From Pseudomonas libanensis (GTDB lineage Bacteria; Pseudomonadota; Gammaproteobacteria; Pseudomonadales; Pseudomonadaceae), in the NCBI RefSeq assembly GCF_001439685.1, contig NZ_JYLH01000020.1, positions 31,872-95,871 of the forward strand: a DNA stretch of 64,000 nucleotides, written 5' to 3'. The notes beneath the pieces were generated by a model. That model saw only the letters and a list, made by a program, of their open reading frames with translations, was not told where the DNA came from and ran no database searches. Within the stretch, counting starts at the first letter, position 1. Every line of letters begins with the position of its first letter. Both the position numbers and the translations under genes were made by a program. Of the stretch, positions 42,473 through 51,717 are shown one piece after another.

Positions 42473-42900
42473 CAGGGTGGGCTCGCCGCCTCGACGGTGG
42501 TCATGCGCAAATGACTGAAACCGAGCTTGCCGGCAGCGTCCATGGCGGTGATCACGGCTTGGTGCTGGGTCTTGCCGTCAGCGCTGATGGACAGCGGCAA
42601 CTGGGTGTCACCACCGGATTCCTTCTGCAAGGCTTCCATCAGGCTGGCGAGGTCGTTTTTCTCCAGCAACTGATTATTCACCGAAAACACGCCATCGGCG
42701 CTGATGGCGATGTCCAGTTGCTTGACCTGCTGGTCTTCGGCAGGCGAACCGCTCACCGCCTCAGGCAAATCGACACGCAGCTGGGTTTCCCGGGTGAAGG
42801 TGGTGGTCACGACAAAGAACAGCAGCAGGATAAACACCACGTCGATCAATGACGCGAGGTTGATATCGACATTTTCCCGTTGCTTGCGGCGAAATTTCAC
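42472..42900 (-). CDS. exbD: ExbD/TolR-family biopolymer transport protein
   Basis: A 142-residue protein with one N-terminal membrane helix (VFILLLFFVVTTTF) containing the key Asp in NLASLIDVVFIL, and a periplasmic domain. It works with ExbB to couple proton flow to outer-membrane processes. In this setting, between the ExbB gene and lpxK, it matches the second exbB-exbD pair of pseudomonads and not the one beside tonB. It overlaps both neighbours. Confidence 0.9.
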   Translation of the reverse strand: MKFRRKQRENVDINLASLIDVVFILLLFFVVTTTFTRETQLRVDLPEAVSGSPAEDQQVKQLDIAISADGVFSVNNQLLEKNDLASLMEALQKESGGDTQLPLSISADGKTQHQAVITAMDAAGKLGFSHLRMTTVEAASPP

Positions 42901-43532
42901 GCTTTGCCCTCGACCAGGTCCACGTCACGGTCGCCCTGCACCACTTCCACCAGCTTGATGGCTTCCTGTTCCATGCCGACCACCAGCTCATCGATGCGCC
43001 GTTGCAGGAAGCGGTGGAAGAACACCGCGGGGATCCCCACCATCAGGCCCGCAGCCGTGGTGATCAAGGCCTTGGAAATACCGCCGGCAAGTACCGCCGC
43101 ATTGGTCGCCATGCCCGCGCCCATGAATGAGCTGAAGATGTCGATCATGCCCAGCACCGTGCCGAGCAGGCCGAGCAGCGGTGCCATGGCGGCGATGGTA
43201 CCGAGGGCGTTGATGTAACGCTCCAGCTCATGGATCACCCGCGCAGCCGCTTCTTCAATGCACTCTTTCATGATCTCGCGACCATGCTTGGAGTTGGCCA
43301 GGCCGGCGGCGAGGATTTCACCCAGCGGCGAATTGGCGCGCAGTTCCTTGAGTTTTTGCTTGTCGAGCTGCTTGTTCTTGATCCAGCCCCAGACCTGCCC
43401 CAGCAGGTGCTCGGGGGTGACGCGACTGGCGCGCAGGGTCCACAGGCGTTCGGCTACGATGCCGAGTGCGGCGATGGAGCTCAGAATGATCGGCAACATC
43501 ATCCAGCCGCCGGATTTGACCAATTCCCACAC
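42897..43532 (-). CDS. exbB: MotA/TolQ/ExbB-family proton channel protein
   Basis: A 211-residue membrane protein. GTG 43532 is taken as start because GAGGGG lies before it and homologues begin WELVKSGGWMML; the longer open frame adds 71 residues without membrane character. Three helices are visible, with the conserved ALGTIAAMAPLLGLLGTVLGM and ISKALITTAAGLMVGIP segments of the channel. It starts the operon exbB-exbD-lpxK-ycaR-kdsB-phosphatase-murB, just downstream of comEC. Confidence 0.9.
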   Translation of the reverse strand: MWELVKSGGWMMLPIILSSIAALGIVAERLWTLRASRVTPEHLLGQVWGWIKNKQLDKQKLKELRANSPLGEILAAGLANSKHGREIMKECIEEAAARVIHELERYINALGTIAAMAPLLGLLGTVLGMIDIFSSFMGAGMATNAAVLAGGISKALITTAAGLMVGIPAVFFHRFLQRRIDELVVGMEQEAIKLVEVVQGDRDVDLVEGKA

Positions 43533-43596
43533 AGTGAATGTCCCCTCGAAAAAGTGCGCCACTTTACCATATAGGTTCGGCAGCGGGGTTCGTCGG

Positions 43597-45867
43597 CTAC
43601 AGGCCCGCCTGTCGCGGCCCAGAGTCTTTGGTAACGCCGGATGACGGTAACGGTTCGCGCCAGAACCTGCGTTGACTGCGCGCAACAGTCGGCGGCAGGA
43701 ACGTTCCCAGCCGCAGGCGCACAGCGCCTTGTTCAGCGCTGTCATATACCCGACTGCCCAGGGCCTGATAGCGCTCCATTACTTGTGGATGAGGATGGCC
43801 GAATGCATTGCTGCGCCCGCGGGAGATCAGCACCGATGCCGGCGCCAGCCGCTGCAGGAAGGACCAGGACGAAGAGCTGCGGCTGCCATGGTGCGGGGCC
43901 TGCAACCAATCGGTGGGCACCGCCAGCGGCGAGGCCAGGAATGCCTGTTCGGCGGCGCGATCAATATCGCCGGTGAGCAGCAGGCGTTCGCCATTGGCCT
44001 CGACCTGCAGTACGCAGGACCTCGGATTGCCATCACTTGCACCGGCCCATTGCCACAGTTCAAAGGCCACGCCATCCCATTCCCACCGCTCGCCACTGTT
44101 ACAAGGCTGGGTACCGAGAAACCCTGGCAGCCCTTCGGTTTCACCGCCCACCACGCGCTTGACGGGCAGCCCACGGGCCACTGCCGCCGCACCGCCGGCA
44201 TGATCGGCATCAGCATGGCTGAGCAGCATCATGTCCAACTGCCCTACCCCGAGCTTTTTCAACGACGGCAAAACGACCCGCGCACCCTGGTCGACAGGCC
44301 CCGACCGGGGCCCTGCGTCATAAAGCAAGGAGTGATGGCGGGTGCGCAGAATCAGGGCCTGCCCCTGACCGACATCCAGCTGCACCACGTCCACCTGCCC
44401 ATGGGGTATCAACTCCCTGGGCGGAAACACCGCCAACAACAGCATGGGCCAGCCCAATAACCGAAAGGGCAGCCCCTTGGGCAGCAGCAAAATTACCGCG
44501 CCCGCCAGGCTCACCAGCCAATAGCCCAGAGGCACCTCGGCCGGTATCCAGGCCGGCAGTTGCGCGGCCAACAGCGCCAGGCCCTTGAACAAGCCGTCCA
44601 GCGCACCACCGGCCAACCACAGCAAACCTGCGCCCGCCAACGGCACCCACAGCAGCGCCGTGCCTAGCAGCGCCAAGGGAAGCACCACCAGGCTGATCCA
44701 CGGCACGGCAACCAGGTTGGCCACGGGTGCACTGAGGCTGATGGGCAAACCCAACACCAGCAACAGCGGGAACAAGCCAATGGCGATCAACCACTGGGGG
44801 CGCGTCCAGACCTGCCAAGGGCTCCACGGCCCCAGGCGCCCGCTGAATGCCAGGACCAGCGCCGCGACCGCCGCAAACGACAGCCAGAACCCCGGCTGCA
44901 GAGTGGCCAGGGGCTCAAGCATCAGCACAGCGTTCAGCGCCAGTAACAACGGCCACCAAACACCCAAGTGACGAAAGCGCAAACGCCACAGCAACACCAG
45001 GCCCACCATGACGCAAGCCCGCTGCACCGGCACGCCGAACCCCGCCAGCAGGCCATAAGCCAACGCCCCGGCAAATGCCAAGCCACACGCCCACGGCAAC
45101 CACGGCCAGGTTCGGGGCCAGCACCCATGGCGCGCCAACAAAGCGATCAAGCCGTAGATCAACCCCGCCAGCAAGCCAATGTGCTGCCCGGAAATCACCA
45201 GCAGATGCACCGTGCCTGTGTCCTGCAACACCTGCCAGTCCTCAGGCGCCAGCCCGGAACCGTCGCCCAGTACCAATGCAGCCAAGCCCGCCTCACGGCC
45301 CTGGGCATCCACGGCCATCAGGCGCTGGCGGACAGCATCGCGCCAGGCATTGCGGGCCGGCGCCAGGCGCTCGCCGTCCTTCACCGTCGCGGTGGCGCCG
45401 ATACGCTGGGCCAGCAGCCAAGCCTCATGGTCAAACCCGTGGAAATTGAGCAGGCCGGCAGGCCGCTTTAGCGTCAATGCCAGGCGCCAGCGCTCCCCGC
45501 TGTTAACCGCCGGCCCGCCATGCCAGGACACGCGAATGCGCTTGGGCAGCTGCGCACTGCGCGACCGGCTGTCGGCGAGTTCGAAGCGCACGCTCGTGCC
45601 CATCTGCTGCGGCAGGCCGATAATACGGCCTTCGACCCAGCGCGTCTGCCCGTCCAGCACCGGGCGCAAGCGGTCATCCAGCGCCCTCTGCGCACTGATA
45701 CAGGCCCAACTCAAACCCAACAGGAAGAAAGCCACGGGATAGGTGCGAAAAGGCAGCAGCATCAACGCCAGCACCAACATGGCCAACACCCCTGCGCCAG
45801 ACGGCAACGCAGGTAACCAACGCAACGCCAGTAGCCCCAGCGCCAAGGCCAACATCGCTGTTTTCAT
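43597..45867 (-). CDS. comEC: ComEC/Rec2-family DNA internalisation protein
   Basis: A 756-residue protein with N-terminal membrane segments, a central competence domain (LLVISGQHIGLLAGLIYG near 225) and a C-terminal metallo-beta-lactamase domain (MLLSHADADHAGG near 555, and LQAPHHGSRSSSS near 680). ComEC forms the inner-membrane channel for single-stranded DNA uptake. The full domain set is intact. The start has AAGGATG before ATG 45867. Confidence 0.92.
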   Translation of the reverse strand: MKTAMLALALGLLALRWLPALPSGAGVLAMLVLALMLLPFRTYPVAFFLLGLSWACISAQRALDDRLRPVLDGQTRWVEGRIIGLPQQMGTSVRFELADSRSRSAQLPKRIRVSWHGGPAVNSGERWRLALTLKRPAGLLNFHGFDHEAWLLAQRIGATATVKDGERLAPARNAWRDAVRQRLMAVDAQGREAGLAALVLGDGSGLAPEDWQVLQDTGTVHLLVISGQHIGLLAGLIYGLIALLARHGCWPRTWPWLPWACGLAFAGALAYGLLAGFGVPVQRACVMVGLVLLWRLRFRHLGVWWPLLLALNAVLMLEPLATLQPGFWLSFAAVAALVLAFSGRLGPWSPWQVWTRPQWLIAIGLFPLLLVLGLPISLSAPVANLVAVPWISLVVLPLALLGTALLWVPLAGAGLLWLAGGALDGLFKGLALLAAQLPAWIPAEVPLGYWLVSLAGAVILLLPKGLPFRLLGWPMLLLAVFPPRELIPHGQVDVVQLDVGQGQALILRTRHHSLLYDAGPRSGPVDQGARVVLPSLKKLGVGQLDMMLLSHADADHAGGAAAVARGLPVKRVVGGETEGLPGFLGTQPCNSGERWEWDGVAFELWQWAGASDGNPRSCVLQVEANGERLLLTGDIDRAAEQAFLASPLAVPTDWLQAPHHGSRSSSSWSFLQRLAPASVLISRGRSNAFGHPHPQVMERYQALGSRVYDSAEQGAVRLRLGTFLPPTVARSQRRFWREPLPSSGVTKDSGPRQAGL

Positions 45868-46002
45868 GGATCATCCTTTTCCACTGATCCACTCAGTCTT
45901 AGCTGGCTGACCGGCAACGCCTATGATGTTTTGTCACAAAGTCTGAGTTTTCTGTTTATAGAATCCGGGCATACTTGCCCCTCAAAATGACCTGGACCCC
46001 TT

Positions 46003-46518
46003 ATGCCCCGGCGCTTATTCAAACGGTACATGCCCGATCCCAGCAGTATCAGGGAACATAAGTCATTACAGTTTCTTGGCACCCTGCTGCATGATCCGAA
46101 CCTCTGGCACCTGAACCGGCATTCAGTGGCTCGTGCCATGGCGGTGGGCTTATTTGCGGCGTTTATTCCGATTCCATTGCAGATGCTGCTTGCGGCAATC
46201 CTGGCGATCGTCGTGCGCGGCAATATGCCGATCGCCGTCAGCCTGGTGTGGCTGACCAACCCGATCACCATGCCGGTGGTGTTTGTGTGTACCTACATGA
46301 CCGGCGCCTGGCTGATGAACGTACCGCCGCGCAGCCTGCCCGATAACCTCACATGGGAATGGATCAGCGGCCAGCTGAGCACGCTCTGGCAGCCGTTCCT
46401 GCTGGGCTCTGTGGTGCTGGGCCTGGTGTTGGGGGCACTGGCCTATTGCTTGACGATGACGTACTGGCGCTGGTGGGTGGCGCACCAGTGGAAAAAACGT
46501 AAATTGCGTCGGCGCTGA
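46003..46518 (+). CDS. DUF2062 membrane protein
   Basis: A 171-residue protein with the DUF2062 pattern: NRHSVARAMAVGLFAAFIPIP, then MPIAVSLVWLTNPITMPVVF, and a basic C-terminus after a last membrane helix. The family is common in proteobacteria and has no settled function. It is divergent from comEC and convergent with the sensor kinase gene, four bases apart. Confidence 0.87.
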   Translation: MPRRLFKRYMPDPSSIREHKSLQFLGTLLHDPNLWHLNRHSVARAMAVGLFAAFIPIPLQMLLAAILAIVVRGNMPIAVSLVWLTNPITMPVVFVCTYMTGAWLMNVPPRSLPDNLTWEWISGQLSTLWQPFLLGSVVLGLVLGALAYCLTMTYWRWWVAHQWKKRKLRRR

Positions 46519-46522
46519 AAAG

Positions 46523-47884
46523 CTAACGCGCCAGCAAGCGCAGATGCACCCGCAGGCCCTGCCCGGTATTTTCCGCCCATAAGCGCCCGCCCTGGCGCTG
46601 CACGGCGTTGCGGGCGATGCTCAGGCCCAGGCCGAAACCACCATCGCCGGGCCGCGAACCGTCCAAACGGGTAAAAGGCGCGAAGATGCGTTCCAAATCC
46701 CGCTCATCAATACCGCCGCCCTGATCCTGCAGCCAGATATGCCAATAATCCCCCTCGCGACACCCGTCCAGTTGCACGCAGCCATCGTCGGGAGAGTGGC
46801 GTATGGCGTTGCGCAGGATATTTTCCAGGGCCTGGGCCAGTGCGTTCAGGTTGCCGCTCACCCAGCTGTCGGCCGGCAACAGGCACGGCAAGCGCGACGC
46901 CGGCCAGTGGCTTTCGAAACAGGCGTTATCGCGCAACATGTCCCATAACGCCTGGAGCTGAATGTCTTCCTGGGGCAGCGGCGCGGTTTCGCTGTCGAGC
47001 CAGGCCAGTTGCAGGCTGTCTTCCACCAGGCGTTGCATGGCGTCGATTTCCCGGCCCAGGCGCTCACGCAGGCGGGCCGGGTCTTGCTCGCTGTCGCAGG
47101 CCACCCGCAGGCGGCTCAAGGGCGTACGCAGTTCATGGGACATGTCGCGCAGCAACTGCTGCTGCAAGCGCACCGTGCCCTGCAAGCGTTCGGACATGTG
47201 GTCAAAGGCGCGCCCCAACTCTCCCAATTCATCCTGGCGGCTGGTCGCATCCAGGGACAGCCGCGTATGCAACTGGTCCGCACGCCAGGCATTGGCCTGC
47301 TCGCGCAGTTGATTGAGGGGCATGATCAGCAGTCGATAGAGGCCGATGCACAGCAACAGGGTAAACAGGCCCGGAATCACACCGTTGGTGACTATCCGCC
47401 AGAACAGTTGATAGCGCCCCGGCATAAAACGTTGCGGCAACTCGATCACCAGCGACCCCAGGGCAGGGTCGACCGGAAACGGCACCTTCATCCAGGGCAG
47501 CCCTATGACATGCCGGCTGACCGGCCAATCCAGCCCACGTAAAAAGGTCAGGCGCTGGCTTTCCTTGTCACTCAGGGGCGTGTTGCTGAGGGATTGCAAA
47601 TCGTTGCCGATCACGCCAACCCAGGTGGTTTCACGCTTGGCCATCAGTTGTAACCAGGCATCCACCCCGGCGCGACCTTGTGTGCTCCAGGCCAGCTCGG
47701 CGCCTGCCGCATAGCCATCGAGAATCTCCCGCGACTTGTCCGACAGGTACGCGCTCTGCTGCTCCATGTAGCGGCCCCACGACCAACTGAGCCAGATCAT
47801 CAGCAAACAGAAGGCGATCAACAAGCAGGCCAGTTTCCAGAACAGCGAGTGCTTGCCCGGCAGCCGCTCAAAGCCCTTCATCAT
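46523..47884 (-). CDS. Two-component sensor histidine kinase
   Basis: A 453-residue inner-membrane kinase: a helix at about 16-35, a periplasmic sensor domain to about 160, a second helix at 165-185, a HAMP region, the H-box RDMSHELRTPLSRLR with H250, and the N, G1 and G2 boxes (NAIRHSPDD, DQGGGI, GGFGLGLSIAR). It overlaps the regulator gene by 17 bp. In P. aeruginosa the pair next to gacS is PirRS, which controls a ferric-enterobactin receptor. A similar role is possible here, but no receptor gene is adjacent. Confidence 0.87.
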   Translation of the reverse strand: MMKGFERLPGKHSLFWKLACLLIAFCLLMIWLSWSWGRYMEQQSAYLSDKSREILDGYAAGAELAWSTQGRAGVDAWLQLMAKRETTWVGVIGNDLQSLSNTPLSDKESQRLTFLRGLDWPVSRHVIGLPWMKVPFPVDPALGSLVIELPQRFMPGRYQLFWRIVTNGVIPGLFTLLLCIGLYRLLIMPLNQLREQANAWRADQLHTRLSLDATSRQDELGELGRAFDHMSERLQGTVRLQQQLLRDMSHELRTPLSRLRVACDSEQDPARLRERLGREIDAMQRLVEDSLQLAWLDSETAPLPQEDIQLQALWDMLRDNACFESHWPASRLPCLLPADSWVSGNLNALAQALENILRNAIRHSPDDGCVQLDGCREGDYWHIWLQDQGGGIDERDLERIFAPFTRLDGSRPGDGGFGLGLSIARNAVQRQGGRLWAENTGQGLRVHLRLLAR

Positions 47885-48596
47885 GACCGCTCAGCACGTA
47901 GCCCTTGCCCCACACCGTGCGCACTTCACGCTCGGCATAGCCGATGGCCTTGAGTTTGCGGCGAATCTGGCTGACGTGCATGTCGAGGCTGCGGTCATGG
48001 GGCGCATAACCACGCTGCAGCACCTGCTGGTACAGGAAGGCTTTGCTGAGGACTTCTTCAGCGTTGCGGTGCAGGGTTTCCAGCAGCCGGTACTCGCTGC
48101 GCGTCAGCCCGCCCCACTGTGCCTGGCAGCACACATCACAGCGCTCATCATCAAAATGCAGCACCGGGGCATTCTCACGCATCACTGCGCGCGGCGGCTC
48201 AGGCCGGCGATCCAGTGCCACCCGGCGCAGGATGGCTTCAATGCGCACGCGCAATTCAGCCATGCTGAACGGCTTGGGCAGATAGTCATCCGCGCCCAGG
48301 CGAAAGCCGCTGATGCGGTCGGCTTCGGCGCCCAGGGCCGACATCAGGATCACCGGCATGGCGTGGCTCTGGCGCAAATGAGTGAGGATCGACAGCCCGT
48401 CCAGCCCCGGCAACAGGATGTCCATCAACACCAGGTCAAATGCCTGGTCTCGGGCCATTTGCAGGCCTTGCTGACCGTTGCGGCACCACGTCACCTGAAA
48501 ACCACAGCGGCCGAGCTGCTCATGCACGTAGGCCCCCAACACAGGGTCATCTTCGATGGTCAGGATAGTGGGTAGGCCAACTGTTGCGGGAGTCAT
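47868..48596 (-). CDS. OmpR-family response regulator
   Basis: A 242-residue regulator with a receiver domain (IEDD acidic pocket, phospho-acceptor D59 in LVLMDILLPGLDG, K in YLPKPFS) and a C-terminal OmpR winged helix (SLDMHVSQIRRKLKAIG and VWGKGYVL). ATG 48596 is used; GTG 48623 nine codons upstream is an alternative. It is divergent from gacS, and by position corresponds to PirR in P. aeruginosa; this orthology is inferred from gene order only. Confidence 0.87.
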   Translation of the reverse strand: MTPATVGLPTILTIEDDPVLGAYVHEQLGRCGFQVTWCRNGQQGLQMARDQAFDLVLMDILLPGLDGLSILTHLRQSHAMPVILMSALGAEADRISGFRLGADDYLPKPFSMAELRVRIEAILRRVALDRRPEPPRAVMRENAPVLHFDDERCDVCCQAQWGGLTRSEYRLLETLHRNAEEVLSKAFLYQQVLQRGYAPHDRSLDMHVSQIRRKLKAIGYAEREVRTVWGKGYVLSGHDEGL

Positions 48597-48801
48597 TAGC
48601 GTCTGCAAGTCATTCTCAATCACTGATTATTCAAGATTAAATGGCTACAGGCAATCGCCACCCGGCGCCGAATGGCCCGAAGATTGCCGCATGTCATTAA
48701 TTTGCAAGATTCCAGACCGTGCAAATGGCTACACTGCGCAGGTGGCGCGGGCCGGATGCCAGCGTGGATAATTGATAACAACGTGGTAGCAGGAGAGTGG
48801 C

Positions 48802-51555
48802 GTGCTTAGAAGAATGGGGATAAAAGGCCGCGTACTGTTGCTGACCTTATTACCGACCAGCCTGATGGCCTTGGTGTTGGGAGGCTACTTCACCTGGATG
48901 CAACTGTCGGAATTGCAGAGCCAGTTGCTGCAACGCGGCGAAATGATCGCCGAACAATTGGCGCCGCTGGTGGCGCCTGCCCTGGGCCATAAGAACACTG
49001 AACTGCTGGAGCGCATCGCCACTCAATCCTTGGAGCAGTCAGACGTGCGCGCGGTGTCGTTCCTCGCTCCAGACCGTTCGTCCTTGGCCCACGCCGGCCC
49101 GACCATGCTCAACCCGCCGCCTACCGGTAACAGTTCGCATCTACTGCAGCGCACCGGCAACGATGCCACCCGTTATCTGCTGCCGGTATTCGGCCGGCAT
49201 CGCAATCTGGCGGGCGAACTCATCCCCGATGAGTCTGACCGCCTGCTGGGGTGGGTCGAAGTGGAGCTGTCCCACAACGGCATGCTGCTGCGCGGCTACC
49301 GCAGCCTGTTCGCCAGCCTGTTGCTGATCGCCATCGGCCTGATGTGTACCGCTGCCCTCGCCCTGCGAATCAGCCGCACCATCAATTCACCGATTGGCCA
49401 GATCAAGCAAGCCGTGGCCCAGCTCAAGGACGGCAACCTGGAAACACGTCTGCCGCTGTTGGGCAGCCAGGAGCTGGACCAGCTCGCGTCGGGCATCAAC
49501 CGCATGGCCGAAACCCTGCAGAATGCCCAGGAAGAATTGCAACACAGCATCGAGCAGGCCACCGAAGACGTGCGCCAGAACCTGGAGACCATCGAGATCC
49601 AGAACATCGAGCTGGACCTGGCTCGCAAGGAAGCCCTGGAGGCCAGCCGCATCAAGTCGGAGTTCCTGGCCAATATGAGCCATGAGATCCGCACGCCACT
49701 CAACGGCATCCTCGGCTTTACCCACCTGCTGCAAAAAAGCGAGCTGTCGCCGCGCCAGCTGGATTACCTGGGCACCATCGAAAAATCCGCCGACAACCTG
49801 CTGGGTATCATCAACGAGATCCTTGACTTCTCGAAGATCGAAGCCGGCAAGCTGGTACTCGACAGCGTGCCGTTCAACCTGCGGGATCTGCTGCAAGACA
49901 CCCTGACCATCCTCGCCCCCGCCGCCCATGCCAAGCAGCTTGAACTGGTCAGCCTGGTGTACCGCGACACGCCGCTGGCGTTGGTGGGCGACCCGCTGCG
50001 CCTCAAGCAGATCCTGACCAACCTGATCAGCAACGCGATCAAGTTCACCCGCGAAGGCACCATCGTTGCCCGGGCGATGATCGAGGATGAGCAGGAAGAC
50101 AGCGTGCAATTGCGCATCAGCGTGCAAGACACCGGCATTGGCCTGTCCAACCAGGATGTCCGCGCACTGTTCCAGGCGTTCAGCCAAGCCGACAACTCGC
50201 TGTCGCGCCAGCCCGGCGGCACTGGCCTGGGGTTGGTAATTTCCAAACGTTTGATCGAGCAGATGGGCGGCGAAATCGGCGTCGACAGCACGCCAGGTGA
50301 AGGTTCCGAGTTCTGGATCAGCCTGAACCTGCCAAAGACCCGTGACGACGTTGAAGACCTGCCCGGCCCGCCGCTGCTGGGTCGCCGCGTGGCCGTGCTG
50401 GAAAACCACGAACTGGCACGCCAGGCCCTGCAACACCAACTGGAAGACTGCGGCCTGGAAGTCACACCGTTCAACACCCTGGAAAGCCTGACCAATGGCA
50501 TCACCAGTGCGCACCAGACCGAACAGGCGATCAGCCTGGCGGTGCTCGGCGTCACTGCCAATGACATTCCACCCGAGCGCCTCAACCAGCATTTATGGGA
50601 CCTTGAACACCTGGGCTGCAAGGTCCTGGTGTTGTGCCCGACCACCGAGCAGATGCTGTTCAACCAATCGGTGCCCAACCCCAACAGCCAGTTGCAGGCC
50701 AAGCCCGCTTGCACACGCAAGCTGCGCCGCTCCCTGGCCGACCTGATCAGCCCGCGCCCCTCGCGCAGCGAACCGGGAGAGCCGCTGTCCAGCCGTGCGC
50801 CACGGGTGCTGTGCGTGGACGACAACCCGGCCAACCTGCTACTGGTACAAACCCTGCTGGAAGACATGGGCGCCAAGGTGCAGGCGGTGGAAAGCGGTTA
50901 TGCGGCCATTGATGCGGTGAAGCAGGAAACCTTCGACCTGGTGTTGATGGATGTACAAATGCCCGGCATGGACGGCCGCCAGAGCACCGAGGCCATCCGC
51001 CAGTGGGAAAGCGAACGCCACGGCACGCCGCTGCCGGTGGTCGCCCTCACGGCCCACGCCATGGCCAACGAAAAACGCGCCCTGCTGCAAAGCGGCATGG
51101 ACGACTACCTGACCAAGCCCATCAGTGAGCGGCAATTGGCCCAGGTGGTGTTGAAATGGACCGGCCTGGCCCTGCGCAACCAAGGCCCGGAGCGCGTCAA
51201 CGACGGCCTGGCCCAGGGCGTGCAACTGCTGGTGCTCGACCACGAGGAAGGCCTGCGCCTGGCCGCCAACAAGGCAGACCTCGCCGCTGACATGCTCGCC
51301 ATGCTGCTGGCTTCCCTGGAAGCTGATCGCCTGGCAATCACCCTCGCCCGCGAAGCCAATGACAACCATGCCCTGATCGAACGCGTCCACCGTCTGCACG
51401 GCGCCACGCGCTACTGCGGCGTGCCACAACTGCGCGCAGCCTGCCAACGCGCCGAAACCCTGCTCAAGCAGGATGATGCCAAGGCCATGGCCGCGCTGGA
51501 TGAACTGGACATGGCAATTGCGCGGCTGGCCAGTGAAGCCAGAGTGAGTGCCTGA
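48802..51555 (+). CDS. gacS: Hybrid sensor kinase GacS
   Basis: A 917-residue tripartite kinase that activates GacA and, through small RNAs, secondary metabolism and biofilm. The N-terminus GIKGRVLLLTLLPTSLMALV is typical of GacS. It has a HAMP linker near 190-240, transmitter H294 in MSHEIRTPLNG, ATP-binding boxes (NLISNAIKFT, DTGIGL, GGTGLGLVISK), receiver D717 in LVLMDVQMPGMDG, and Hpt H866 in LHGATRYCG. The start GTG 48802 has CAGGAGAG before it. All three phosphorelay residues are present, so the gene looks functional. A REPIN follows. Confidence 0.96.
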   Translation: MLRRMGIKGRVLLLTLLPTSLMALVLGGYFTWMQLSELQSQLLQRGEMIAEQLAPLVAPALGHKNTELLERIATQSLEQSDVRAVSFLAPDRSSLAHAGPTMLNPPPTGNSSHLLQRTGNDATRYLLPVFGRHRNLAGELIPDESDRLLGWVEVELSHNGMLLRGYRSLFASLLLIAIGLMCTAALALRISRTINSPIGQIKQAVAQLKDGNLETRLPLLGSQELDQLASGINRMAETLQNAQEELQHSIEQATEDVRQNLETIEIQNIELDLARKEALEASRIKSEFLANMSHEIRTPLNGILGFTHLLQKSELSPRQLDYLGTIEKSADNLLGIINEILDFSKIEAGKLVLDSVPFNLRDLLQDTLTILAPAAHAKQLELVSLVYRDTPLALVGDPLRLKQILTNLISNAIKFTREGTIVARAMIEDEQEDSVQLRISVQDTGIGLSNQDVRALFQAFSQADNSLSRQPGGTGLGLVISKRLIEQMGGEIGVDSTPGEGSEFWISLNLPKTRDDVEDLPGPPLLGRRVAVLENHELARQALQHQLEDCGLEVTPFNTLESLTNGITSAHQTEQAISLAVLGVTANDIPPERLNQHLWDLEHLGCKVLVLCPTTEQMLFNQSVPNPNSQLQAKPACTRKLRRSLADLISPRPSRSEPGEPLSSRAPRVLCVDDNPANLLLVQTLLEDMGAKVQAVESGYAAIDAVKQETFDLVLMDVQMPGMDGRQSTEAIRQWESERHGTPLPVVALTAHAMANEKRALLQSGMDDYLTKPISERQLAQVVLKWTGLALRNQGPERVNDGLAQGVQLLVLDHEEGLRLAANKADLAADMLAMLLASLEADRLAITLAREANDNHALIERVHRLHGATRYCGVPQLRAACQRAETLLKQDDAKAMAALDELDMAIARLASEARVSA

Positions 51556-51584
51556 CCCTGTTTTCATGGGCAACGAATCAACAA

Positions 51585-51673
51585 TGTGGGAGGGGGCTTG
51601 CCCCCGATAGCAGTGTGTCAGTAGACGAATCCATCGCTGATGCACCGCTATCGGGGGCAAGCCCCCTCCCACA
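51585..51673. repeat. REPIN, GGGGGCTTGCCCCC type
   Basis: Near-perfect inverted arms (TGTGGGAGGGGGCTTGCCCC and the reverse complement) enclose a loop with AGCAGTGTGTCAGTAG and GCTGATGCACCGCT. It lies in the 160-bp gap between gacS and ldhA, which point the same way, so it may reduce read-through or stabilise the gacS transcript end. Confidence 0.93.
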
Positions 51674-51717
51674 TTTAGCAAGCATTTCATACTCGTAAAT
51701 TGCAGGGAGCCTTCTTG

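Noticed and set aside
49387..50592. A 401-codon minus-strand frame inside gacS
   Set aside because: Fully opposite a gene with all expected kinase motifs; no ribosome site and no recognised domain.
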